Assembly (NCBI GenBank): GCA_021827805.1
Contig: JAKAUG010000294.1
Coordinates: forward strand, 1-8,752
DNA: 8,752 nucleotides
From: Bacillota bacterium
GTDB taxonomy: Bacteria > Bacillota > Sulfobacillia > RBS10-35 > JAJYVN01
Direction: 5' to 3'
Below are positions 1 to 6,540 of the stretch, piece by piece. The first letter of the stretch is position 1, and each line of letters starts with the position of its first letter. Under the pieces are notes generated by a model. That model was not told the DNA's origin. It did not search any database and was given only the letters and a program-made list of their open reading frames with translations. Position numbers and translations under genes: made by a program.

Positions 1-1
1 G

Positions 2-1102
2 GTGGACGCCATGCTGCGCCACCGCCAGGAAGGACCTGGGCGCGGGGGCCGGCAGAAGATCGAACGCGATGCGGTGCAGGTGGTCGCGGGCCTGCGCGGG
101 GGCCAGACCCTGGGCAGCCCGATCGGCATGATCGTTGCCAACCGCGACTGGGCGAACTGGCAGGGCGTCCTGGGTCCGGGAGCGGCCGACGTGGATCCGG
201 CGCGCGCCGAGGCCAAGGCGTTGTATCGTCCGCGACCTGGGCACGCGGATCTGGCGGGAGCCCTCAAGTATGACCGTCAGGATCTGCGGGATGTGCTGGA
301 GCGGGCCAGCGCGCGGGAGACCGCCGCCCGCGTCGCGGTCGGGGCCATCGCGGCCGAACTGCTGGCGGCGGTGGGGATCAGGGTGCTGGGGCATGTGGTG
401 GCCCTGGGGCCCGCCGTCGCGCCGCCGGTACCGGAGGACTGGGACCTGGAGCGGCTCACCGCAGCGGTGGAGGCCTCGGACTGCCGCCTGTGGGACCCGG
501 AGGCGACGGCGGCCGCGCATGAGGCGGTGCGCGAGGCGACCCTGGCCAAGGACACGCTGGGCGGCGTGATCGAGGTCCGCGCCGCGGGCCTGCCGGTGGG
601 GCTGGGCTCGCACGTGGCCTCCGACCGCAGGCTGGATGGGCGGCTCGCGGGGGCGCTGATGAGCATCCAGGCCATCAAGGCCGTGGAGGTGGGTCTGGGG
701 GGTGCTGTGGCTGGCCTCCGGGGGTCCGAGGTGCACGACGAGATCCTGCTGGATCCGGAGCCAGCCGCGGGCCGTGCTTCGCGCTACACCCGTCCGACCA
801 ACCGTGCCGGGGGTATCGAGGGCGGGGTGACGAACGGCGAGCCCCTGCTGGTGCGGCTGAGCATGAAGCCCATCCCCACGCTGCTGCGGCCGCTGCGCAG
901 CGTGGACATGCGCACCGGCGAGCCGCTGAACGCCGGGTATGAGCGCTCGGACATCACCTCCGTCCGCGCGGCGTCGGTCGTCGCGGAGGCGGTGGTGGCC
1001 TTCGTGCTGGCCCAGGCGCTTCTGGAGAAGTTCGGTGCAGACAGCCTGGGTGAGCTGCGCGACAACATGGCGAGCTATCGGCGGCGGGTGATGCGCCGCT
1101 GA
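2..1102 (+). CDS. aroC: Chorismate synthase, 5'-truncated by window edge
   Basis: Converts 5-enolpyruvylshikimate-3-phosphate to chorismate, the last common step of aromatic biosynthesis; the family needs reduced FMN. The visible 366 residues match the family along their length: GRGGRQKIERD near residues 13-23, SPIGMIVANRDW at 39-50, RPGHADLAGALKYD at 78-91, RASARETAARVAVG from 101, then GLPVGLGSH, DGRLAGALMSIQAIKAVEVG, GGIEGGVTNGEP, MKPIPTLLRPL and RSDITSVRAASVVAEA. The GTG at 2-4 is not the true start: the family normally has about 25-30 more residues, including the GESHG segment, so the 5' end lies outside the window. It ends in TGA. It is the first visible gene of an aroC-aroK-aroB cluster. 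Identification is secure; only the N-terminus is unknown. Confidence 0.97.
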   Translation: MDAMLRHRQEGPGRGGRQKIERDAVQVVAGLRGGQTLGSPIGMIVANRDWANWQGVLGPGAADVDPARAEAKALYRPRPGHADLAGALKYDRQDLRDVLERASARETAARVAVGAIAAELLAAVGIRVLGHVVALGPAVAPPVPEDWDLERLTAAVEASDCRLWDPEATAAAHEAVREATLAKDTLGGVIEVRAAGLPVGLGSHVASDRRLDGRLAGALMSIQAIKAVEVGLGGAVAGLRGSEVHDEILLDPEPAAGRASRYTRPTNRAGGIEGGVTNGEPLLVRLSMKPIPTLLRPLRSVDMRTGEPLNAGYERSDITSVRAASVVAEAVVAFVLAQALLEKFGADSLGELRDNMASYRRRVMRR

Positions 1103-1139
1103 GCAGGGAAGCTGCCGCCGCCGCGGCCGAACGAGCCCT

Positions 1140-1146
1140 GGGGGAG
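1140..1146 (+). promoter_or_regulatory. Candidate ribosome binding site for aroK
   Basis: GGGGGAG lies 9 bases before the GTG at 1156 and 6 before the CTG at 1153. It is the best Shine-Dalgarno match near the aroK start and the main support for the GTG start. It lies inside the aroK open frame, so it would be coding if the true start is further upstream. Confidence 0.45.
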
Positions 1147-1155
1147 CGCAATCTG

Positions 1156-1680
1156 GTGCTGGTGGGCTTCATGGGCACCGGTAAGTCCACCCTGGGCTCC
1201 GCCGTGGCCACGCTCCTGGGTCGGCCCTGGGTGGATTCCGACCTCGTGATCGAGGCTGAGGCGGGTCGGCGCATTCCCGAGATCTTTGCCGCCGAGGGTG
1301 AGGAGGGGTTCCGCCAGCGTGAGACGGCGGCCCTGGCGACGCTCGCCGCCACGGGCGGCAAGGTGCTCACGACGGGTGGGGGGGCGCTGGGTCGCCCGGC
1401 CAATCTGGCGCTGCTGCGGTTGCACGGCGTGGTGGTGGCGCTCAGGGCCCGCCCCGAGGTCATCCTGCGCCGGGTGGGCGGGGCTCAGGCCGCCCGGCAG
1501 CGGCCGCTCCTGGCCGGCGAAGACCCTCTGGCGCGCATCGGCGAGCTCCTGGCGAAGAGGGAACACCTCTATGCGCAGGCGGATCTGATGCTGGATACGA
1601 GCGACCTCTCCCGAAGTGCGGCGGTGCGGGGCCTGCTCGCGCTGGTGGCCCGACGCGCAGGGGAGGTCCGGCGGGGGTGA
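1156..1680 (+). CDS. aroK: Shikimate kinase (start uncertain, probably slightly upstream)
   Basis: Phosphorylates the 3-OH of shikimate with ATP, in the cytoplasm. The Walker A loop GFMGTGKST is at residues 4-12, the shikimate-binding Asp region VDSDLVIE at 26-33, FRQRE near 51-55, GGG near 75-77, and the lid ARQRPLLAG follows; these are the usual family landmarks. The GTG at 1156 is the only ATG/GTG/TTG before the P-loop in the open frame (in-frame stop at 1051) and has GGGGGAG 9 bases upstream. It would cut most of the first beta strand: the in-frame upstream codons read GERNLVLVGF, which resembles family N-termini. A CTG at 1099, overlapping the aroC stop as CTGA, is an alternative start. 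The stop overlaps the aroB start. The function is confident, the start is not. Confidence 0.92.
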   Translation: MLVGFMGTGKSTLGSAVATLLGRPWVDSDLVIEAEAGRRIPEIFAAEGEEGFRQRETAALATLAATGGKVLTTGGGALGRPANLALLRLHGVVVALRARPEVILRRVGGAQAARQRPLLAGEDPLARIGELLAKREHLYAQADLMLDTSDLSRSAAVRGLLALVARRAGEVRRG

Positions 1681-2783
1681 TGGGGATGCGGACCGTACAC
1701 GTGAACCTTGGTGCCCGCTCCTACGACATCCGCATCGGGGTGGATGTTCTGGGGGACATCGGTCCCGTGGTCGCGGGCCTGGGACCGGGTCGGCGGGCCC
1801 TGGTGGTGGCGGATGCCGCCGTGGCGGACAGCCATGCGCCCATGGTGGCCTCGAGCCTGCATGCGGCGGGCATCGACACCCATCTGGCCCTGGTGCCCTC
1901 CGGGGAGACGAGCAAGAGCCTCGGCGTGGCCTCCAGGCTCTACGACGCCTGCCTGGACGCGGGACTGGAGCGGGGTTGCTGGATCGCGGCGGTCGGCGGC
2001 GGGGTGGTGGGGGACCTGGCCGGTTTCGTGGCCGCCACCTACCTGAGGGGCGTCCCCTGGGTGCAGGTGCCCACCACGCTGCTGGCGCAGCTGGACGCCT
2101 CGGTGGGCGGTAAGGTGGCGGTCGACCACCCCCGGGGGAAGAACCTGATCGGCGCCTTCCACCAGCCGCGGCTGGTCTGGTGTGACGTGCAGACGCTGGA
2201 CAGCCTGCCCAACCCGGAACTGGCGGCCGGGCTCGCGGAGGCGGTCAAGCACGGCCTGCTCGCCGATGCCCGTTACTATGCCTTCATCCGCCGGAGCCGC
2301 GCCGGGCTCCTGGCCCGGGAGTCGGCGGCCATGATCCGCCTGGTGGCCGGCTCCTGCCGCATCAAGTCCCGGATCGTGGCGCAGGACGAGCGCGAGGAGG
2401 GTGGAGCCCGCATGGCTCTGAATCTGGGCCACACCCTGGCTCACGCCCTGGAGGCGGTCGCTGGCTACGGCACGATGCGCCACGGCGAGGCGGTGGCGGT
2501 GGGGATGGTGGCCGCCGGGCGCCTGGCCCTGCGGCGGGGGCTCTGGAGCCACCGCTGGCAGGCGGGCCTGGAGGAGGTCCTGACGAGCCTGCACCTGCCG
2601 GTGCGCATCCCCGGGCTGGCGCTCTCCGAGCTCGCCGCCGCGATGCGCTTGGACAAGAAGGCCGTGGACGGGCGCGTGCGCTGGGTCCTGCCGGTGCGTC
2701 CCGGGCAGGTGACGGTGGCGGGGGATGTGGCGCCCCAGGAGGTGGCCGAGGTCCTGGTGGCCCTGGGAGCCCAGAGCTCGTAG
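1680..2783 (+). CDS. aroB: 3-dehydroquinate synthase
   Basis: Cyclises DAHP to 3-dehydroquinate, the second step of the shikimate pathway; the family uses NAD+ and a divalent metal. The 367-residue length is normal. The NAD-binding loop AVGGGVVGDLAGF is at about 104-116, followed by PTTLLAQLDASVGGK at 131-145. The metal ligands expected in the family are visible: Glu187 in GLAEAVKHG, His251 in NLGHTLAHALE and His268 in RHGEAVAVGM. The ATG at 1680 overlaps the aroK TGA by one base (TGATG); GTG at 1677 and ATG at 1686 are alternatives. GGGAGG at 1661-1666 best fits the GTG at 1677 (10 bases); it is 13 bases from the ATG at 1680. The gene is probably translationally coupled to aroK. It ends in TAG, which matters for interpreting the TAG in dltA. 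Confidence 0.97.
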   Translation: MGMRTVHVNLGARSYDIRIGVDVLGDIGPVVAGLGPGRRALVVADAAVADSHAPMVASSLHAAGIDTHLALVPSGETSKSLGVASRLYDACLDAGLERGCWIAAVGGGVVGDLAGFVAATYLRGVPWVQVPTTLLAQLDASVGGKVAVDHPRGKNLIGAFHQPRLVWCDVQTLDSLPNPELAAGLAEAVKHGLLADARYYAFIRRSRAGLLARESAAMIRLVAGSCRIKSRIVAQDEREEGGARMALNLGHTLAHALEAVAGYGTMRHGEAVAVGMVAAGRLALRRGLWSHRWQAGLEEVLTSLHLPVRIPGLALSELAAAMRLDKKAVDGRVRWVLPVRPGQVTVAGDVAPQEVAEVLVALGAQSS

Positions 2784-2820
2784 AGTCGGCCTCCCCCGGG
2801 GTGGGCGGCCGCGAATCATG

Positions 2821-2853
2821 GGCGGGGACGGGCCGAGGGAGCGTGTCCCCGCC
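2821..2853 (+). terminator. Hairpin between convergent aroB and dltA, possible terminator
   Basis: A perfect 9-base inverted repeat, GGCGGGGAC at 2821-2829 and GTCCCCGCC at 2845-2853, encloses a 15-base loop. It starts 37 bases after the aroB stop and lies between convergent genes, where a terminator is expected. The following bases (ATTTCCTT at 2861-2868) are only mildly T-rich and there is no clean T-tract on either strand, so intrinsic termination is uncertain. Confidence 0.4.
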
Positions 2854-2868
2854 AACATCCATTTCCTT

Positions 2869-2893
2869 GCGGGACACCCCGCGCTTCCGCGGG
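2869..2893. repeat. Two mutually exclusive short hairpins
   Basis: CCCGCG at 2878-2883 pairs with CGCGGG at 2888-2893 around the loop CTTC (6 perfect pairs). The same CCCGC at 2878-2882 can instead pair with GCGGG at 2869-2873. No gene is visible on either strand in the 241 bases from 2784 to 3024. In such GC-rich DNA, short stems are common by chance. Confidence 0.3.
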
Positions 2894-3024
2894 AACCGCC
2901 TGGCGCCGCGGCAATGCGGGCAACTGGGCGTCTGGACGGCGACCACGGGACATCGCCCCCGGGGCCTGGCCGCGTGCCACAGGGGTTGCCGCGCGCAACG
3001 GGTGGCCCCGCCGCCCATGCCCGA

Positions 3025-4608
3025 TCAGCCCTTTGGGGGTGCGTCCCGCTGCTCGGCCAGGGCCTCAAGGTGGCGGCGGTCGACCTTGCCATTCGGGGTC
3101 AGGGGCAGGGCGGGCAGAAAACGGATCAGGCGCGGGATGGCGTAGGGTGGCAGCGACCCGCCGAGCTCATGCCGGAGCTGCTGGGCGGCGGCGAACGCAC
3201 CCGCCGGGTCCGGGGCGGGCTCGGCGACCACGAAGGCCACCAGGTGCTGGACGCGACCCTCCCGGACCACCGGCAGCACGGCCGCGGCGCAGACCCCATC
3301 CAGTCGCGTCAGATGCGCCTCGATCTCATCCAGCTCCAGGCGGTAGCCATGCAGCTTCACCTGCCGGTCCAGCCGCCCGACGCAGAAGAGCTGCCCGTCT
3401 CGCGCATAGCCCGCGTCTCCCGTGCGGTAGGCTGTGCCGCCCCCGCGTGCGGGCGGCAGGCTCACAAAGCCGCGGCCAGCGGCGGGGCCCGCCAGGTAGC
3501 CGGGACTCACCTGCGGGCCGGCGATGACCACCTCGCCGGCCTCGCCCGGAGCCAGCTCGGCCAGATCCGGGCCGGCCACCCAGACCCGCATCCCCGGCGC
3601 CGGCGCGCCCACCGGCAGGGGGTCTGGTCCCGCGGCCAGTTCCGGGGTGATGCGCACGGAGGTCACCGCCACGGTGGTCTCCGTGGGACCGTAGGTGTTC
3701 CAGACCTCCGCCTCCGGGAAGCGCTGGAGCAGGGCTCGGGCGGTGGCGGCCGGCAGGGTCTCCCCGCAGAACAGCATCCTGCGGAGTCGCGGCAGCATCC
3801 CGGCGCCGAAGGTCGGCTCGGCCAGGCAGAACTGCGCAAAGGAGGGGGTGGAGACCCAGACCGTCAGGTCCGCCGCGGCGAGGGCGGGGAACAGCGTGCG
3901 CGGGTCCTGGACCATGCCGCGCGGGATGCTGACCAGGGTCCCGCCGGTGGTCAGTGCGAGGTAGAGGTCCATCACGGACAGGTCGAAGGAGAACGGCGCC
4001 TGGTTGAGCACCACCTCCCGCCCGGGCTCGAGGCGCTGCTGGGAGCGCATCCAGCCCACGAAGTGCGCCACCGCGCTCTAGGGGATCGGCACTCCCTTGG
4101 GATCGCCGGTGCTGCCGGAGGTGAAGAGGATGTATGCCAGGGGATCCGGCGCGGGGTCCTGGGGCCGACGGGGGCGCGGCGGGACCAGCTCGCCCGCCGC
4201 GCCGAGGACCAGGCCGGGCTCCGCGCCGCCCACCGGGGTTTCGCGCGGGCTCCGCGGCGCCAGCCAGGCCGTGCTGCCAGACAGGACGGCGATCCGCCGC
4301 ACCCGTCCGAGCGGCAGGACCGTGTCGGTCGGCACATAGGGGCGGCCGGCCAGGGCCGCACCCAGGAAGGCCACCAGCATCGCGGGCTCCTTGTGGCCAT
4401 ACACCAGCACGGGACCCGGCGGGGTCTCGGCCTCGAGCCAGGCCGCGACCGCCTGGGCCCGGTCCCAGAGTTCGGCGTAGGCGATGGCGCCATCGGGCCC
4501 GAGGTGGGCTCGCCGCGCGGGCCAGCGCTGGGAGGCCTCCCACACCGCCTGCAGTACCGTGGGTGCTGGCGGGCCGAGAAGCGCGGGTGAGGCCGGCGCG
4601 GCGCTCAC
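3025..4608 (-). pseudogene. dltA: D-alanine--D-alanyl carrier protein ligase, interrupted by one in-frame TAG
   Basis: Adenylates D-alanine and transfers it to the DltC pantetheine arm. Read through the TAG, the frame has 527 codons, close to the family's roughly 500-510. In order: A3 P-loop TSGSTGDPKG at 163-172; TAG at codon 177; NQAPFSFDLSVMDLY soon after; LFCGETLP with Cys281, matching the cysteine that selects D-alanine in Bacillus DltA; NTYGPTETTVAV (A5); AYRTGDAGY (A7); GRLDRQVKLHGYRLELDEIE (A8); and TPNGKVDRR with catalytic Lys508 (A10). The two halves (4078-4608 and 3025-4071) are in the same frame with no other lesion. Start GTG overlaps the dltC stop as GTGA; the end is TGA. A GTG at 4071 could start the second half, but no good ribosome site precedes it. 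It may be a true nonsense allele, a sequencing error or readthrough. The identity is firm; whether it works is not. Confidence 0.88.
4078..4080 (-). other. In-frame amber codon inside dltA
   Basis: The + strand reads CTA, so the gene strand reads TAG. It falls five codons after the P-loop residues KG, between GVPIP and SAVAHF. Homology is continuous on both sides, so this is a substitution and not a frameshift. One base change from CAG, GAG, AAG, TGG, TCG, TTG or TAC/TAT would create it. Confidence 0.9.
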
Positions 4609-4865
4609 CGCCGGGCCGCCATGCGCCGCAGCACATCCGCGGTCAACAGGCGCGGGGTGGCCCAGGCGTCGCGGTCGAGCTCCGCGGGGGAGACCTCCAC
4701 GCCGAGCTCGTCCGCCAGGGCCGCCATCAGGTTGACGGTGCCCAGGGAGTCGAGGAGACCCGAGTCGTACAGGCGCAGATTCGGGTTATGCAGCACCTCG
4801 TCGCTCTCCGCCACGCGTCTCAGGATCTCCAGGATCCTTGCGGACATCTCCTCGTCGCCTGCCAT
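4605..4865 (-). CDS. dltC: D-alanyl carrier protein
   Basis: Small acyl-carrier-type protein that holds D-alanine as a thioester on 4'-phosphopantetheine and works with DltA in the cytoplasm. The chosen ATG at 4865 gives 86 residues, near the family's about 80. The attachment serine is Ser40 in GLLDSLGTVNL. Towards the C-terminus, DRDAWATPRLL matches the DltC-specific DRDEWATP signature, which separates it from fatty-acid ACP. The G-rich stretch just before this ATG (GGGGGTGG on the gene strand) is a fair ribosome site. ATG at 4847 is an alternative, but its GAGGAG abuts the codon with no spacing. Longer starts (4889, 4982) add low-complexity residues with no homology that I recognise. The TGA stop overlaps the dltA GTG by four bases, so the two are co-translated. 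Unusually, dltC precedes dltA, and neither dltB nor dltD is adjacent. Confidence 0.9.
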   Translation of the reverse strand: MAGDEEMSARILEILRRVAESDEVLHNPNLRLYDSGLLDSLGTVNLMAALADELGVEVSPAELDRDAWATPRLLTADVLRRMAARR

Positions 4866-5038
4866 GCCGCCCACCCCCGAGGGCTCCATATTCGTGATCG
4901 GGGGCGCGGACCCCTTGGCGGCCCCGCGTCCAGGCCGCGGGCGCCGGGCAGGACGCGACATTGGAGGGCCGAGCGTAACCATGGTAGTCTGACCCGGGCG
5001 CCGCCCAGGGGTGCCCGACGTGAGGTGGCAGAGCGGCC
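4866..5038. promoter_or_regulatory. Divergent intergenic region between dltC and gcvT
   Basis: These 173 bases separate dltC (-) from the gcv operon (+) and should carry both promoters. The best + strand candidate is TTGGAG at 4961-4966 with TAGTCT at 4985-4990 (18-base spacer). It matches only half of each sigma-70 hexamer, so it is weak. An 8-base palindrome, ACCATGGT, lies at 4978-4985 between and overlapping these boxes and could be an operator or chance. I see no convincing dltC promoter and no glycine-riboswitch core. Confidence 0.3.
4995..5017 (+). promoter_or_regulatory. Leader hairpin just upstream of the gcvT ribosome site
   Basis: CGGGCGCC at 4995-5002 can pair with GGTGCCCG at 5010-5017 (eight pairs, one G-U) around a 7-base loop. 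It ends 3 bases before the gcvT Shine-Dalgarno region TGAGGTGG (5021-5028). It could affect leader folding or translation of gcvT; there is no T-tract, so termination is unlikely. Confidence 0.3.
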
Positions 5039-6175
5039 GTGCAGCGAACCCCCCTGTATGCGCGCCATACCGCCCTTGGGGCCCACATGGTGCCGTTCGC
5101 GGGCTGGGAGATGCCCGTGCAGTACCGGGGCATCGTCGCCGAGCACCGCGCGGTCCGCACCGCGGCCGGGCTCTTCGATGTCTGCCACATGGGGGAGATC
5201 ACCCTGCGCGGTCCCCGGGCGGGGGCCGCGCTCGATCTGCTGTGCGTCAACGACCCCCGCACCCTGACGCCGGGGCGCGCCATGTACAGCCCGCTGTGCC
5301 TGGAGGACGGGGGCACCCAGGACGACGTGATCGTCTATTGCCTGCGGGCCCAGGAGGAGTACCTGCTGGTCGTGAACGCCGCCAACCGGGCGGCCGACCT
5401 GGCCTGGATCCGGGAGACCCTCGGGGCACGCGGCCTGGGCGACGTCCAGATCACCGATGCCTCGGAGCAGACCGGACTTGTGGCCCTACAGGGTCCCGCG
5501 GCGATGCGGGTGCTGGCCGTGCTCCTCGCGGAGCCGGAGAGGCCTGCCGTGGTGGGCCTGCGGCCCTTCCGCTTCACCCGCGCCGCGGTGGCGGGGGTGC
5601 CATGCCTGGTGGCGCGCACCGGATACACCGGTGAGGACGGCGTGGAGCTCGCCTGTTCCGCCGAGGGCGTGGTGGAACTCTGGGACGCGACCCTGGCGGC
5701 GGGCACGCCGCTGGGCCTGGAGCCCTGCGGGCTCGGCGCCAGGGACACGCTGCGCCTGGAGGCGGGGCTGCCGCTCTACGGGCACGAGCTCTCGGCCGAG
5801 GTCAGCCCGCTCGAGGCGGGCCTCGGGCGCTTCGTGCGGCTCGATGGGCGCACCTGCGTGGGGAGCCAGGCCCTGGCGCGGCAGGCCGCGGGAGGTCCCC
5901 CCCGGCATCTGGTGGGACTTGAGCCCGAGCCGCCCGGTATCGCGCGCGCGGGCGCGCTCGTGCGCGATGCCGATGGGCGGCAGGTGGGGCTGGTGACGAG
6001 CGGAACCTTCAGCCCGTCCCTGGGGCGCCCGGTGGCCATGGCCCTCTGCGCGCGCGGGGCCGCCGCGCCAGGGGAAGTGCTCGGTGTGGAGGTCCGGGGG
6101 CGCGCGGTCCCGGCGCGGGTGGTGTCCCTGCCCTTTTACCGGCGGAGGAGGGATTCGGGTGTCGTCCTGTCCTGA
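5039..6175 (+). CDS. gcvT: Glycine cleavage system T protein (aminomethyltransferase)
   Basis: Takes the aminomethyl group from lipoyl-GcvH and, with tetrahydrofolate, releases ammonia and 5,10-methylene-THF. The 378 residues are normal for the family. Landmarks: PFAGWEMPVQY at 19-29, FDVCHMGEITL at 46-56, GGTQDDVIVY at 91-100 carrying the catalytic-region aspartates, LVVNAANR near 116, GLVALQGP, ARTGYTGEDGVEL, and a C-terminal LVTSGTFSPSLGRPVAMAL. The usual Ser before HMGE is Cys here. Start GTG at 5039 has AGGTGG at 5023-5028, 10 bases upstream. It is the first gene of gcvT-gcvH-gcvPA-gcvPB and overlaps gcvH by 17 bases. The identification is firm. Confidence 0.97.
   Translation: MQRTPLYARHTALGAHMVPFAGWEMPVQYRGIVAEHRAVRTAAGLFDVCHMGEITLRGPRAGAALDLLCVNDPRTLTPGRAMYSPLCLEDGGTQDDVIVYCLRAQEEYLLVVNAANRAADLAWIRETLGARGLGDVQITDASEQTGLVALQGPAAMRVLAVLLAEPERPAVVGLRPFRFTRAAVAGVPCLVARTGYTGEDGVELACSAEGVVELWDATLAAGTPLGLEPCGLGARDTLRLEAGLPLYGHELSAEVSPLEAGLGRFVRLDGRTCVGSQALARQAAGGPPRHLVGLEPEPPGIARAGALVRDADGRQVGLVTSGTFSPSLGRPVAMALCARGAAAPGEVLGVEVRGRAVPARVVSLPFYRRRRDSGVVLS
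6144..6152 (+). promoter_or_regulatory. Ribosome binding site of gcvH
   Basis: GGAGGAGGG, inside the end of gcvT, lies 6 bases before the GTG at 6159. It decides the gcvH start: the longer open frame from 6084 would add 25 residues unlike GcvH. Confidence 0.75.
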
Positions 6176-6539
6176 GGAGCTGCTGTACACCCCGGAGCAC
6201 GAATGGTTCCGCGCCGCGGACGGGACGGTCGGCATCACGGCGCACGCCCAGCGGGCCCTGGGCGATGTGGTCTACGTCGAGCTCCCCGCCGTGGGGACCG
6301 AGCTGACCGCCGGCCAGAGCTTCGGTACCGTGGAGTCCGTCAAGAGCGTCTCCGACCTGTTCGCCCCGGTGAGCGGCCGCGTGACCGCGGTGAACGGTGC
6401 CCTCGGGGAGCACCCGGAGCTGATCAACCAGGACCCTTACGGCGAGGGCTGGATCATCCGCGTCGCGCCAGCGGGGCCCGCCACGGGCTTGCTCGTCGCC
6501 GCCGAGTACCGGCGCCAGATCGGCGAGGGGCAGGACTAG
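6159..6539 (+). CDS. gcvH: Glycine cleavage system H protein (lipoyl carrier)
   Basis: Shuttles the aminomethyl intermediate between the P, T and L proteins on a lipoyl-lysine arm. The 126 residues equal the usual length. YTPEHEWFR at 10-18 and ALGDVVYVELP at 33-43 are typical; the lipoylated lysine is Lys62 in TVESVKSVSDLFAPVSG, followed by NGALGEHPELINQDPYGEGW. The GTG start, with GGAGGAGGG 6 bases upstream, overlaps gcvT by 17 bases, which implies coupled translation. It ends in TAG, a second normal use of this codon as a stop in the window, and gcvPA begins one base later. Confidence 0.97.
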   Translation: MSSCPEELLYTPEHEWFRAADGTVGITAHAQRALGDVVYVELPAVGTELTAGQSFGTVESVKSVSDLFAPVSGRVTAVNGALGEHPELINQDPYGEGWIIRVAPAGPATGLLVAAEYRRQIGEGQD

Positions 6540-6540
6540 C

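Noticed and set aside
4078..4080. Pyrrolysine insertion or genome-wide TAG reassignment at the dltA amber codon.
   Set aside because: TAG is the normal stop of aroB (2781-2783) and gcvH (6537-6539), and DltA is not a known pyrrolysine protein. Kept only as a weak alternative within the amber finding.
2725..4590. A 621-codon open frame on the + strand across the dltA region.
   Set aside because: It is antisense to dltA and to the end of aroB, its translation is low-complexity Arg/Gly/Pro-rich, and it matches no family I know. Long shadow frames are expected at this GC content.
3326..4636. A 436-codon minus-strand frame that stays open across the dltA TAG, suggesting a frameshifted product could bypass it.
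   Set aside because: Its translation is Arg/Gly/Pro-rich shadow sequence, whereas the dltA homology on both sides of the TAG lies in one common frame. No frameshift is needed or indicated.
5021..5050. GTGGCAGAGCGGCC...TGCAGCG resembles the D-arm of a serine-type tRNA.
   Set aside because: No complementary anticodon stem, T-arm or acceptor stem follows, and the sequence continues directly as the conserved start of gcvT. The match covers the gcvT ribosome site and is judged to be chance.
6084..6158. A longer N-terminus for gcvH from 6084.
   Set aside because: The added 25 residues are unlike GcvH and overlap gcvT. The GTG at 6159 has a strong ribosome site and gives the normal family length.
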